The notes beneath the pieces were generated by a model. The model was not told the origin of the DNA. It did not search any database and was given only the letters and a program-made list of their open reading frames with translations. From NCBI GenBank assembly GCA_900770835.1, contig CAAGLQ010000183.1, positions 1 through 7,750 of the forward strand: a stretch of 7,750 nt of DNA. Direction: 5' to 3'. The position numbers and the translations under genes were made by a program. This stretch comes from an uncultured Parabacteroides sp. Lineage in GTDB: Bacteria > Bacteroidota > Bacteroidia > Bacteroidales > Tannerellaceae. This document shows, in pieces, positions 1 through 7,750 of the stretch (position 1 is the first letter of the stretch; the number at the start of each line of letters is the position of its first letter).

Positions 1-335
1 ATCGGCTCCTCGCCTTCCAAGATGCGGCGGTTGTCCTCGGCTATCTCCTCGTCGGTCTTGAGGATGCTCTCGGCGTGGCAGCGGCAATGAGGATGCCACC
101 CGGTGAACTTGAAATCCTTCGGGTAGCAACCTTTTCCGGAAGTGTTCGTGCTTCCGTATTCCGCGCTTAATCGGTCGCAGATGTCCACGAAGTCAAGCTG
201 TCGCCAACACTCATGATCGGACGTTCGATAGGCGATATTCGTCTCCGTGGCGGCGAGGCGGCGTGCGTTCTTGTAGCTGCTGCGGTACACGCCCTGCCCT
301 AAGTGAAACATACTTACCGCCGAAATCCTGTGCAT
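1..335 (-). pseudogene. Phage head morphogenesis (Mu gpF / SPP1 gp7-like) protein, N-terminally truncated remnant, open at left edge
   Basis: One open frame on the minus strand runs from the ATG at 335 (alternative ATG at 311) off the left edge, 111 codons visible. It contains GQGVYRSSYKNARRLAATE, then NIAYRTSDHECWRQLDF, then CYPKDFKFTGWHPHCRCHAE and ILKTDEEIAEDNRRI. I recognise this as the conserved C-terminal core of minor capsid / head morphogenesis proteins from Bacteroidetes prophages, including the Cys/His-rich WHPHCRCH motif. Intact family members carry a few hundred more residues before this point. Here the same frame is closed by a TGA at 380-378, and nothing recognisable precedes FHLGQG. 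The usual stretch containing an LSNNH-like motif between QLDFV and DICD is also absent. Both defects suggest a decayed prophage gene that no longer works. The family call is fairly sure; pseudogene status is an inference. It lies on the same strand as sprA, directly downstream. Confidence 0.7.
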
Positions 336-463
336 AGTTAGTCTGTAGCTCCGGCTTACGAGCCATTTTATCCATATTCAACGAAGTAGAGAAAGAGATC
401 TAATTTCGATCATGTATTGATTGCTTTTTGCTTCGTAACGGTAGATGTGCACGTTAGAATTTG
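336..463. other. AT-rich gap between sprA and the phage remnant
   Basis: About 35% G+C over 361-460, against about 54% in sampled lines of the rest. On the minus strand, one frame in phase with the phage remnant is open from 464 to the TGA at 380-378, but its translation resembles nothing I know. No clear promoter and no hairpin followed by a T-run was found on either strand. The best inverted repeat is ACGAAG (381-386) with CTTCGT (431-436), whose 44-base loop makes it a poor terminator. This gap probably contains the junction between the native sprA downstream region and the phage-derived DNA. Confidence 0.5.
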
Positions 464-466
464 CTA

Positions 467-3400
467 TTACTGCGCCAACGAGAAGCGGAGGCTGATGCCA
501 TAGCTGGAGTTGGAGGTGGGATAGGCAGAGGTAGAGACGATCGGCTCACTGATCTGAAGGTCGTAGAAAGCCCGGAAGGTGAGCGAGCGGCTGATGCCAT
601 AGTCCGCCGAGAACTGGATGGTCTTGGCGATGTTTCCGCTGGTGGCCTGCGTGAGCTGATCCTCGATCTTACGGATGAGCGACATCATCTTGCGATAAGA
701 GAAGTCGAGGCGCACGGTGAGGTCGTTACTGAAATCACGTGCTTTCTTCATCTTAAACACCTTGTTGAACTCTGTCATTTTATAGCCCAAACCGATCACG
801 AACTCATTGGAGTTGGACTCTACTAACTGGTAGGAGGAGATGTTCAAGTTCAAGTTGCGGGTCTTGCGCAGCTCTACCTTGCCGGTGACGTTGTTGAGCA
901 TAGTGGCATCCACGCCTAAGAGGGGACTGAATCCCTCCGTAATGCTGACAGCTGAGATGTCGTAGGGTGAGGAGGGCGTGGGGTTGCCGGTCAGGATATT
1001 GCGGATATAGCCCAAGCCGTCTTGCCCGGCATCCACCCAGTCGAGGAAGGAGGAGAAGGAGCCTACGCTGTAAGAGCAGCGATACTGATGGCTGAGGGTC
1101 ATGCTCTTGAAGTGCTTCTTGATGGCGGGTATCCTGATCAGTCCGTCGTAGGTGATGCGCCAGTTGGGCAGGAGGCTACGCACGGAGGGGAAGGCGGTGA
1201 GGCTGACCTTGTTGGGGTTCTTGCCGGTATAGGCGGCCAAGAAGGCAGGGATCAACACATCACTGGAATTTGGGCTGACCTCGCCGCCCTGATAGGTCTC
1301 GCCAGCCAATACATGCCCAGCCAAGAAGCCGGTGGCAGGATAGGGCATACCGATATAGGCCTTCTCCAAACGATTGGCGATGGTCGTGCGATATTCCAGG
1401 AACTTATCGAAAGTCTTGGAGGCGTAGCCGTTCTTGGCATTACCGCTGCTCTTGAAGGCGCTGCCGAGGGCGACAGTAGTCATGGTGAAGCTACCACCGA
1501 TCTGCTGAGGCATACCGGCCTGCATATAGTAGATGTCGGTGCTGCGGGTATCGACCCGGTCGGCATTCAGCTCGATCTTCAACCCGGCGATCGGCTCCAA
1601 GGAGGCTCGGATATTGAGATTCTTGGCGTTGCTGATCATGGCGGGTGTGGTCATGTTGTCGCTATGGATCAGCCAGCCCTGCTCATCGGCCTCGTCGATG
1701 AAGGAGCGGCGCACGGCTCCGAAGGCGAAGCCCAAGCCGGGGGCTAAGGAGCCTAACCGCTTCTGGCCGAACATGTCACCCACGCCTGGCGAGTAACCGG
1801 GCAGCATCATACCATCCACCACGGAGTACTGCACATTGACCCGACGCAACATCATCAAGAAGCGGCTACCATACTCCGCAAGGTTGACCAGGGTGTTCTC
1901 CATCTTGGCGGGGCCGGGATAGATGGTCAGCTTCAAGTGGGCGGTGTCTCGGTTGAGGATCTGGATCTCGGCGTAGTTGAGGGGTTTGAACTTGACGGCA
2001 TAGAGCTTGCCATCTGCCCCTCGGGCCACGACATGCAGCTTTTTGGTGAACATGCCATGCTTCACGATAATGGCGCTATCAGGGCTTAGCTGCACCTCTT
2101 TCTCCACCTTCACCTCTTTCTTTTCTTTTTTCTGCTGTTGATTCCGCTGGTTAGCGCGCGTATTGGCGCTTGCCTGGAACTTCTGGTTGATCTTCTTCAG
2201 ATACTTATTCTTGTTGTAGAGTGAGAGCAGGTTGAAGCTGCCTTGCCAATTGATCTGTCGCTGGTTCTTGATGATATTGCCGGTCTCTAACTCGGGGCTG
2301 GCCACATCTGCTCCCTTGTCCCAGTTGTAGGTGGCGTTATAGGTCAACGAACTATTCGCCCAGTCGAGCACGGGGATATATTGCAGCGGCATGTTCCAAG
2401 TGACGTTGAAAGTCTGGTCGTACTTCAACGGGGTTCCCATATCACGGATACTCTGCTTCACGGAGTCTTTCCAAACCTGATAGTCATCGGGGTTGAGTTT
2501 CTTATTGACCTGCACGTTCGGCTCCTCGATGCGAGCGTTCGTGCCGGAGGTGAAGTTCATGCTCAAGTTGGGGGTGAAGTCCCAGCGCAGGCTGAACGCC
2601 CGATCCCACAAGAAGTTGTGGCTGAACGAGAGCAGCTGGTTGCCGCCTCCGGTCGAGTTGGTAAGGTCACGCAGCTTGATCTCATAGTAGTTGCGAGTCA
2701 TGGCCGTCTGGAAACTGATGTTGCTGGGCACATAGTTGAGCGAGAACTGCTTGGCATACTTCGTGTAGCCGTTGTTCTTCTTCAGCTTCTCAAAGGGGCG
2801 GAAGGGCTTCACATAAGGCGTATAGTTATAGGCGAAGTTGCCGCGATAGTCCTTAGTGGTCTCATACTCCGTCTCGGGGTTCTGCTTGCTGTTCTCGCTA
2901 TACGAATAGCTCATCGAGAAGTTGGCGGGGTCGTAGGGCATCGGGTTCTTGCTCTTAATATCGACCTTCACGTTGTTCACCGCCAAGCTCTTGATGCGGG
3001 TTTGATCCACCGAATAGCTGCGGATGGAGTCTTTCTCGGCCTTGGTCTCTACCGCATCAAGTGCATCGCCCATCTTGATGTCTTGGTTGAGCGGGTCATA
3101 CTCGGGCGTAGTAGTCTCCTTCGAGTAGGCGTAATAGAAGGGGATGCTGACCTTCGCCTTCTCGGGGAAGAACTTGCCTAACTCCACATTGGTGGCCACG
3201 CTATACTGAGCGAAGTCGTCCATGCGTCGCTCAGAGAGGGATTGATCCAAGGCACCGAAGCCGGCGGTCTCAATGTGCCCACTGAGGTTGACCGTTCCCA
3301 AATCGGAGAGAGCCACATTCAGGTTAGCCTTGGCTGCCCAGCCGCCTCGCTCGTCGAAGTCGGTCATACGCAGCTCGTTCACCCACACCTCACCGCTCTT

Positions 3401-6400
3401 GATCATGTTGCTGTTATTGCGCACACCGATCATGATCACCTTCACCTCCGCTAAGCTCGGGTTACCGACAATGCTAATACGATTACGGGGATTATCAGGA
3501 TCATTCTTGGCATAGACCGAGGTGTAGCTAACATTGCCCTGCCCCTGCCGTTTCAGCTTGTTGCGCTCTAATTTCAAGTTGGTCAAGGTCTCCAACGAGA
3601 AGTCGAACTTATTCGCTATGGGCCAGACCTTCTCCTGGTCGACACTGTTGTTGGTATTATAGAGGATAGCACTATGGGCGGTCAGCTCCATCGGCACCTC
3701 ATACTCATAATAGTTGTTCTTATAGTCTGATCCCAAACGGATAAAGACAGAGAAATCGCCATTTGAAAGACTGGTCTCATCCTCGATCGGAGCCTCCGCA
3801 TGGGCAAAAAGCTGCAATCGCTTGTAACGACGCAGGTCATAAGCCGTCGATTTATAGACCGCACGCGCATCTGCCGGAGAAAGGTTAGTGACCTTCATCG
3901 AAAGCGCCTGCTCATTCTGCTGCAACAGCTGTGGCTGGCTGGAGTCGAACATACGGCTGACACCCGGAGGCAACACATAGTTGACCGGCTGACGCTGGCC
4001 ATTCTCCTCAATATTGACGGAAGAGACCACCAACTCTGCATTGGTCTTGGGCGGAATCTGCGGGTTGGAAAGATCCTGCGTGTAGGTTCGCCAATCACCA
4101 CGCACCAACTCAAAGGAGCCGAAACGGAGCACGGTCGAATCGCGGAAGCCGGTCATGTACATACGCATGAAGCGGATGGTCTTGAAGTCGCGGATCGCCC
4201 CCACAGTCTTGTCATAGCTCTTCACCGGGATCTTGAACAGATACCACTTGACGGTCGTGCGGTCGCCATTCATCAAGGTCACCTCCGGCGTGCGCTCATC
4301 CACGATGTTGTTCACACCGACCTGCAAATCCTTCGGACGCAGGGAGATCTTGTATTCAAAGTATTTCTCCGTCTCGTTGAGGGTGTTATCGCCGTTAATG
4401 TCCTCCACATCAGGGGTGCTCTTTCCTGCGGTAGCATACCGTTGGTCGGACTCCGCCGAGTTGCCCTCCGTACCGTTATAGCGCTTGTAACGCTCCAGCA
4501 CGCTCAGCTCCTTCTGATCGTAGTCATCGCCTCGGTAATAGTGGTAGTTATCGCCCGCCGGGTCGTTGAAGGGAGAGAAGGGATCATCCAGCATCTGCTC
4601 GATCGTGGCGGCAGAGAGCTTCGTGCGCAGCTTATCCAAATACTCCGCATAGGTGGGGAAGGTCAGCTCCTCATCCGTGGAGAGACCGTTCAGACCCACA
4701 TCCTGCAACTGACGGTTATTGGCATCAAACGCATAGCCCGTGCTCTGTGTGCGAGGCACCTTACCCCAGATGGTCGTGTCGATCTTGGAGAGGTCGCCAT
4801 CCACCGGCAGACCATTCTCGAAGAACTTCTTCTCATCCTTCAAGATGTCCTCGGAGATTTCACCCAGGTTGAAATAGAGATCGCCACCCTCCGCCAACGG
4901 CTTGTCCAAGTAGGGATCCATCAACCAGAACTCAATATACTCATAGTTGGCCGACTCCAAGTCGCTCGGCTCAATCTTCCGCATGATACCGCCCCAACGC
5001 TTTTCAGGATTGCCCAATGTACCGTCGGCATTGATGTTGTCCGCATCCAAGTTATAGGGGCCACGTTGATTGGGATAGAAGGCCAAGTTCAAGACGGAAA
5101 GCGTGGTATTGTCGTTGGTGCCCAACTCCTTGTTCGGATAGATCTCCTTGTAACCCACGCCACGGGTCTCATGCTTGGAGAGGTCGTCCATCGTCAAGTG
5201 ACGTGGGCGGGAAGAGGAGCTCTTACGGGTGAAGATACCATCCACCGTATACCAAGCCAAGAGGGCTCGGTTCTTTCCATAGTCAATATCGTTTACCTTC
5301 TTCGCCTCGGGGAACTTGGCATCGGCACCATCCTCATAAGGAGTACTGGCTAAACTCCAAGCATAAGGATTCAACAAATCCATACCGCTCTGCGTGGTCT
5401 CAAAATCATCCAAGTAGGAATAGCCTCCCGTGTATTCATTCTCATAGTGGCCAGCGATCAAGTTGGCGAACTCCGCATTGAACGAGATCTGGCTGGGCTT
5501 AGTCAGTGTCAAGAGCGGCAGTTTATCGACCACATTGGTCAGCCATTGGCTCTCCGTCTTATAGGAGGCATTCAGACCCCACAAGGTGTTCTTGATCGAC
5601 TCTCTACCCAACGTGGTCTTCACGGTCATTGGCATCTCCGACATGTGCATGATCGTACCGCCCAAGGTGAAGTCTTTCGAGAACTGGTAGCTCAAATCCA
5701 AACCCATCATGGTCTTTCGCTGCATGTTGAAGGTGGATTGGTTCTCCAAAGAGACACTGACGGGCGTACCGCTGGAGATGATGCTCTCGTTCAAGATGGT
5801 CACCCGTCCTAAACTGTAATCCACCGTATAATCTACATTTTCGGTCAAGGTCACGCCGCCCGCCGTCACACGTACCGATCCACGGGCCACATTGGTAGCC
5901 CCCAAGTCCAACTCCGCTCCAGAAGAGGCCTTATACTCACCGCTCAACATGAACTTGTTCTTCTCCGCAATCTGTCGGGCTACGGTCAAAGTTGAGTCAT
6001 ACAGCTCTTGGAAAACATACTTATCGGCATAGGTAGGGCCAACCTGCTCCCGCAACTTCGAGCCGAATGGCTCCACGCAGGGGAAGATCACCTTACCCGT
6101 CTCCGACTGAATGGTATAGCCCTCCACAAAGTCGAAGAAGCCATCCGGATTGGGATTGCTATAGGTATCCAAGCGATCTAATCCTAACACACGAATCAAG
6201 AGTTGATTAGCGGTATTGCCCTCGGGCAGGTAGTTCACGTAGGTACCAGTAGAATCGCTCTGGTACATGACGTTCAGTTTGAACTTCTCCTTCTGCACCG
6301 AATAGGCCCCCAATGAATAGACATTCTTCATCATCAAGTCCCAATAGCGCATGTCGGGCGACATGGTCGCACCCTTCAACAATTTCACATAGAGGCAGTC

Positions 6401-7750
6401 TGTCGTGTTCGTCTTACTATCCGTAGAGAACTCACCGACCTGATAGGTCTTTCCACCATAAATAAAGCTGAACGCCACACCCAGCACCTCATCCGGCTGC
6501 AACTGCGAACGCAGCGAGATATATCCCAACTTCTTATTCAAGATATATTCAGAGGATTCCAACAGACGGGCACTCTCGATCTTCTCAAAGTCTCGTCCAC
6601 CCTCAAACGTCCCGCTCAATGCCTGCGTCACCTGACTGATGCTACGGGCATCGGTGAATTGGGTGTTCAATGTCGTATAAAGGTTATTGGCTTCATTCTT
6701 AGGCCGGGCATCCGTACCGGAAGGGATCACTCCCGTACCGATATGCGCTTGGTTGTTCTCTGCCAAGTCCGTAAAGGCCACGATATTGCGGCTCTGGTCA
6801 TAGCTGCTTCGCTTATTGGTCACCCACACCTCGATACGAGAGATCTCGATACCGGAAGTGATCGTCGGCAGCGACTCCATGAACTTATCATAATTATCAC
6901 GGAAATAGTGCGCCAGGAAGAAATGGCGGTTCTCATCATACTCATCCACCTTGATCTCAAAAGGTTTGGTCTGTACACCGCCTTTCGAGCTGACCGTCTT
7001 CGATTCAGACTCCTGCTGTGCAAAGAGCGTGTTCACCCGCAACTTGCCAAACTGCAAATCGGCCTTCATACCGAAGAGTGCCGCTCCACCATTGATCAAG
7101 CTGTTACTGGTGTTCATGCTCACGTTACCAGCCTCTAACGACTTGATGATCTCATCCTCCTCACCGGTATAGGCCAGCTTGAGCTTCTTCGAGTCAAAAT
7201 CAAAAGAGGTCTCCGTATTGTAGTTCATACCGAAGTTTACCTTCGTACCGACCGAAGCTTGCACGTTGAGCTGCACGCTCTCGTCGAAATTGAAGAAGGT
7301 ACGCTTGCGGGAGCGCTCCGGCAAGGAGGGATCGTTGTTCTTATTGGTTTTCATGCCCATCGTGATCTCCGCCGATCCCTGTGTACGCACCCGCACACCA
7401 CCGGGACCAAAGATTCGATCCGCCGCCCCAATATTAAACTGCATATCGGTGACGTTGAACTGCTGGTTGGTCGCTTTCTGGAACTCCTCCTCATTCTTCT
7501 GCCGGAAATAGGAGCGCAGTGACTGCTGCATGGAGTAATCTTGATACTCCTCCGGGGTCAAGGTCATAGGCGATCCAATCACCATATCGCCCAACTTGGT
7601 ACGCACGATGTAGGTATTCGTCCGCAGGTCATACTCAATCGTGGTCTTGACATTCTCCGGATCACGCAAATCGGCCGGCGATTGCTTCACCAAGTCCTGG
7701 TATTCCTCGGGCGAGGTCTTCGATACGGGATAACGAGGTGGGATCGTATC
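467..7750 (-). CDS. sprA: SprA/Sov, outer-membrane translocon of the type IX secretion system (5'-partial)
   Basis: SprA is the giant beta-barrel pore that carries T9SS cargo from periplasm to cell surface; its known partners are PorV and Plug. The window shows 2,427 codons. The frame is still open at the right edge, so the signal peptide and first residues are missing. The TTG at 7693 is not the start, because 19 in-frame codons before it already match the family (RYPVSKT...). Recognisable family blocks, numbered from the right edge: TTIEYDLRTNTYIVRTKLGD (near 36-55); GGVRVRTQGSAEITMG (about 117); SYLDDFE followed by WSLASTP (about 776-800); NQRGPYNLD (about 890); RWGGIMRKIEP (about 918); RFGSFELVRGDWR; EVWVNELRMTDFDERGGWAAKA (about 1450); and the C-terminal barrel strand ending YGISLRFSLAQ. 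Total length is near the 2,400-2,500 residues usual for SprA/Sov. The gene ends TAA then in-frame TAG (469-464). No frameshift or internal stop is seen, so it should be functional. Identification is secure. Confidence 0.96.
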   Translation of the reverse strand, partial: DTIPPRYPVSKTSPEEYQDLVKQSPADLRDPENVKTTIEYDLRTNTYIVRTKLGDMVIGSPMTLTPEEYQDYSMQQSLRSYFRQKNEEEFQKATNQQFNVTDMQFNIGAADRIFGPGGVRVRTQGSAEITMGMKTNKNNDPSLPERSRKRTFFNFDESVQLNVQASVGTKVNFGMNYNTETSFDFDSKKLKLAYTGEEDEIIKSLEAGNVSMNTSNSLINGGAALFGMKADLQFGKLRVNTLFAQQESESKTVSSKGGVQTKPFEIKVDEYDENRHFFLAHYFRDNYDKFMESLPTITSGIEISRIEVWVTNKRSSYDQSRNIVAFTDLAENNQAHIGTGVIPSGTDARPKNEANNLYTTLNTQFTDARSISQVTQALSGTFEGGRDFEKIESARLLESSEYILNKKLGYISLRSQLQPDEVLGVAFSFIYGGKTYQVGEFSTDSKTNTTDCLYVKLLKGATMSPDMRYWDLMMKNVYSLGAYSVQKEKFKLNVMYQSDSTGTYVNYLPEGNTANQLLIRVLGLDRLDTYSNPNPDGFFDFVEGYTIQSETGKVIFPCVEPFGSKLREQVGPTYADKYVFQELYDSTLTVARQIAEKNKFMLSGEYKASSGAELDLGATNVARGSVRVTAGGVTLTENVDYTVDYSLGRVTILNESIISSGTPVSVSLENQSTFNMQRKTMMGLDLSYQFSKDFTLGGTIMHMSEMPMTVKTTLGRESIKNTLWGLNASYKTESQWLTNVVDKLPLLTLTKPSQISFNAEFANLIAGHYENEYTGGYSYLDDFETTQSGMDLLNPYAWSLASTPYEDGADAKFPEAKKVNDIDYGKNRALLAWYTVDGIFTRKSSSSRPRHLTMDDLSKHETRGVGYKEIYPNKELGTNDNTTLSVLNLAFYPNQRGPYNLDADNINADGTLGNPEKRWGGIMRKIEPSDLESANYEYIEFWLMDPYLDKPLAEGGDLYFNLGEISEDILKDEKKFFENGLPVDGDLSKIDTTIWGKVPRTQSTGYAFDANNRQLQDVGLNGLSTDEELTFPTYAEYLDKLRTKLSAATIEQMLDDPFSPFNDPAGDNYHYYRGDDYDQKELSVLERYKRYNGTEGNSAESDQRYATAGKSTPDVEDINGDNTLNETEKYFEYKISLRPKDLQVGVNNIVDERTPEVTLMNGDRTTVKWYLFKIPVKSYDKTVGAIRDFKTIRFMRMYMTGFRDSTVLRFGSFELVRGDWRTYTQDLSNPQIPPKTNAELVVSSVNIEENGQRQPVNYVLPPGVSRMFDSSQPQLLQQNEQALSMKVTNLSPADARAVYKSTAYDLRRYKRLQLFAHAEAPIEDETSLSNGDFSVFIRLGSDYKNNYYEYEVPMELTAHSAILYNTNNSVDQEKVWPIANKFDFSLETLTNLKLERNKLKRQGQGNVSYTSVYAKNDPDNPRNRISIVGNPSLAEVKVIMIGVRNNSNMIKSGEVWVNELRMTDFDERGGWAAKANLNVALSDLGTVNLSGHIETAGFGALDQSLSERRMDDFAQYSVATNVELGKFFPEKAKVSIPFYYAYSKETTTPEYDPLNQDIKMGDALDAVETKAEKDSIRSYSVDQTRIKSLAVNNVKVDIKSKNPMPYDPANFSMSYSYSENSKQNPETEYETTKDYRGNFAYNYTPYVKPFRPFEKLKKNNGYTKYAKQFSLNYVPSNISFQTAMTRNYYEIKLRDLTNSTGGGNQLLSFSHNFLWDRAFSLRWDFTPNLSMNFTSGTNARIEEPNVQVNKKLNPDDYQVWKDSVKQSIRDMGTPLKYDQTFNVTWNMPLQYIPVLDWANSSLTYNATYNWDKGADVASPELETGNIIKNQRQINWQGSFNLLSLYNKNKYLKKINQKFQASANTRANQRNQQQKKEKKEVKVEKEVQLSPDSAIIVKHGMFTKKLHVVARGADGKLYAVKFKPLNYAEIQILNRDTAHLKLTIYPGPAKMENTLVNLAEYGSRFLMMLRRVNVQYSVVDGMMLPGYSPGVGDMFGQKRLGSLAPGLGFAFGAVRRSFIDEADEQGWLIHSDNMTTPAMISNAKNLNIRASLEPIAGLKIELNADRVDTRSTDIYYMQAGMPQQIGGSFTMTTVALGSAFKSSGNAKNGYASKTFDKFLEYRTTIANRLEKAYIGMPYPATGFLAGHVLAGETYQGGEVSPNSSDVLIPAFLAAYTGKNPNKVSLTAFPSVRSLLPNWRITYDGLIRIPAIKKHFKSMTLSHQYRCSYSVGSFSSFLDWVDAGQDGLGYIRNILTGNPTPSSPYDISAVSITEGFSPLLGVDATMLNNVTGKVELRKTRNLNLNISSYQLVESNSNEFVIGLGYKMTEFNKVFKMKKARDFSNDLTVRLDFSYRKMMSLIRKIEDQLTQATSGNIAKTIQFSADYGISRSLTFRAFYDLQISEPIVSTSAYPTSNSSYGISLRFSLAQ
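4367..4402 (-). other. EF-hand-like calcium-loop motif 3 within SprA (residues 1117-1128)
   Basis: DINGDNTLNETE matches the canonical loop at every ligand position: D1, N3, D5, T7 (backbone), N9 and E12, with hydrophobic L8. It is the best of the three matches. It lies before KYFEYKISL, a beta-strand-like segment of SprA. Calcium binding is inferred from the pattern, not shown. Confidence 0.55.
5003..5038 (-). other. EF-hand-like calcium-loop motif 2 within SprA (residues 905-916)
   Basis: NINADGTLGNPE has N1, N3, D5, G6, hydrophobic L8 and E12, with a permitted G at position 9. It sits between the family blocks NQRGPYNLD and RWGGIMRKIEP. The preceding residues (DAD) add further acidic side chains. 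Pattern match only. Confidence 0.45.
6122..6157 (-). other. EF-hand-like calcium-loop motif 1 within SprA (residues 532-543)
   Basis: The twelve residues NPNPDGFFDFVE fit the EF-hand loop pattern: N1, N3 and D5 as side-chain ligands, G6 at the turn, hydrophobic F8, D9, and E12 as the bidentate ligand. It follows the LDRLDTYS segment of SprA and precedes GYTI. The match is by pattern only. Flanking helices are not evident, so it would be a dockerin-like or stand-alone loop rather than a full EF-hand. Confidence 0.5.

Noticed and set aside
211..375. A 54-codon minus-strand frame starting MDKMARKPELQTNYAQDF
   Set aside because: It overlaps the phage head-protein frame in another phase, and its second half translates the phage core out of frame. 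No homology is recognised, so it is probably chance.
381..436. Inverted repeat ACGAAG / CTTCGT as a terminator
   Set aside because: A six-base stem with a 44-base loop and no following T-run is too weak to call.
2381..3181. A 266-codon + strand open frame, with similar ones at 1022-1747, 6659-7138 and 5447-5812
   Set aside because: All are complements of sprA codons with low-complexity, hydrophobic/Arg/His-rich translations and no family resemblance.
3800..5353. A 517-codon open frame on the + strand opposite sprA
   Set aside because: It lies entirely antisense to a well-matched SprA coding region. Its translation is rich in R, H, L, V and I with no recognisable domain, as expected for the complement of a biased coding sequence.
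7691..7693. TTG as the start codon of sprA
   Set aside because: The frame stays open to the window edge, and the 19 codons upstream of it already match SprA, so the real start lies outside the window.
1..7750. CRISPR arrays, tRNA/rRNA genes, insertion-sequence ends, riboswitches or a new multi-gene system
   Set aside because: About 94% of the window is one sprA coding region. No regularly spaced repeats, RNA gene signatures or transposase sequence were seen in the rest.

Overview
The window holds two things: almost all of one very large gene on the minus strand, and a scrap of phage DNA just past its 3' end. The large gene (467 to beyond 7750) encodes SprA (Sov in Porphyromonas), the giant outer-membrane beta-barrel translocon of the type IX secretion system (T9SS). 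This machine is known only from the Bacteroidetes/Bacteroidota, so the organism belongs to that phylum. A hand sample of 15 sixty-base lines gives about 54% G+C. A gut or oral Bacteroidales lineage of the Porphyromonadaceae/Tannerellaceae kind is plausible, but the genus cannot be fixed from the sequence.

Layout: (1) 1-335, minus strand, open at the left edge: the conserved C-terminal part of a phage head morphogenesis (Mu gpF / SPP1 gp7-like) minor capsid protein. It has no N-terminal half and seems to lack an internal segment, so it reads as a decayed prophage gene. (2) About 336-463: an AT-rich gap (about 35% G+C over 361-460) with no recognisable gene and no convincing terminator. (3) 467-7750, minus strand: sprA, 2,427 codons visible, with its true 3' end (TAA, then an in-frame TAG). 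The 5' end, including the signal peptide, lies beyond the right edge.

The two genes do not work together. SprA moves proteins with T9SS C-terminal signals across the outer membrane, with PorV and Plug as known partners. The phage fragment looks like an insertion or decay product lying immediately downstream. The most interesting observations are three EF-hand-like calcium-binding loop patterns inside SprA, a Lys/Glu-rich linker leading into a small beta-rich segment near its C-terminal third, and the truncated, internally deleted phage gene. I see no previously undescribed multi-gene system here.
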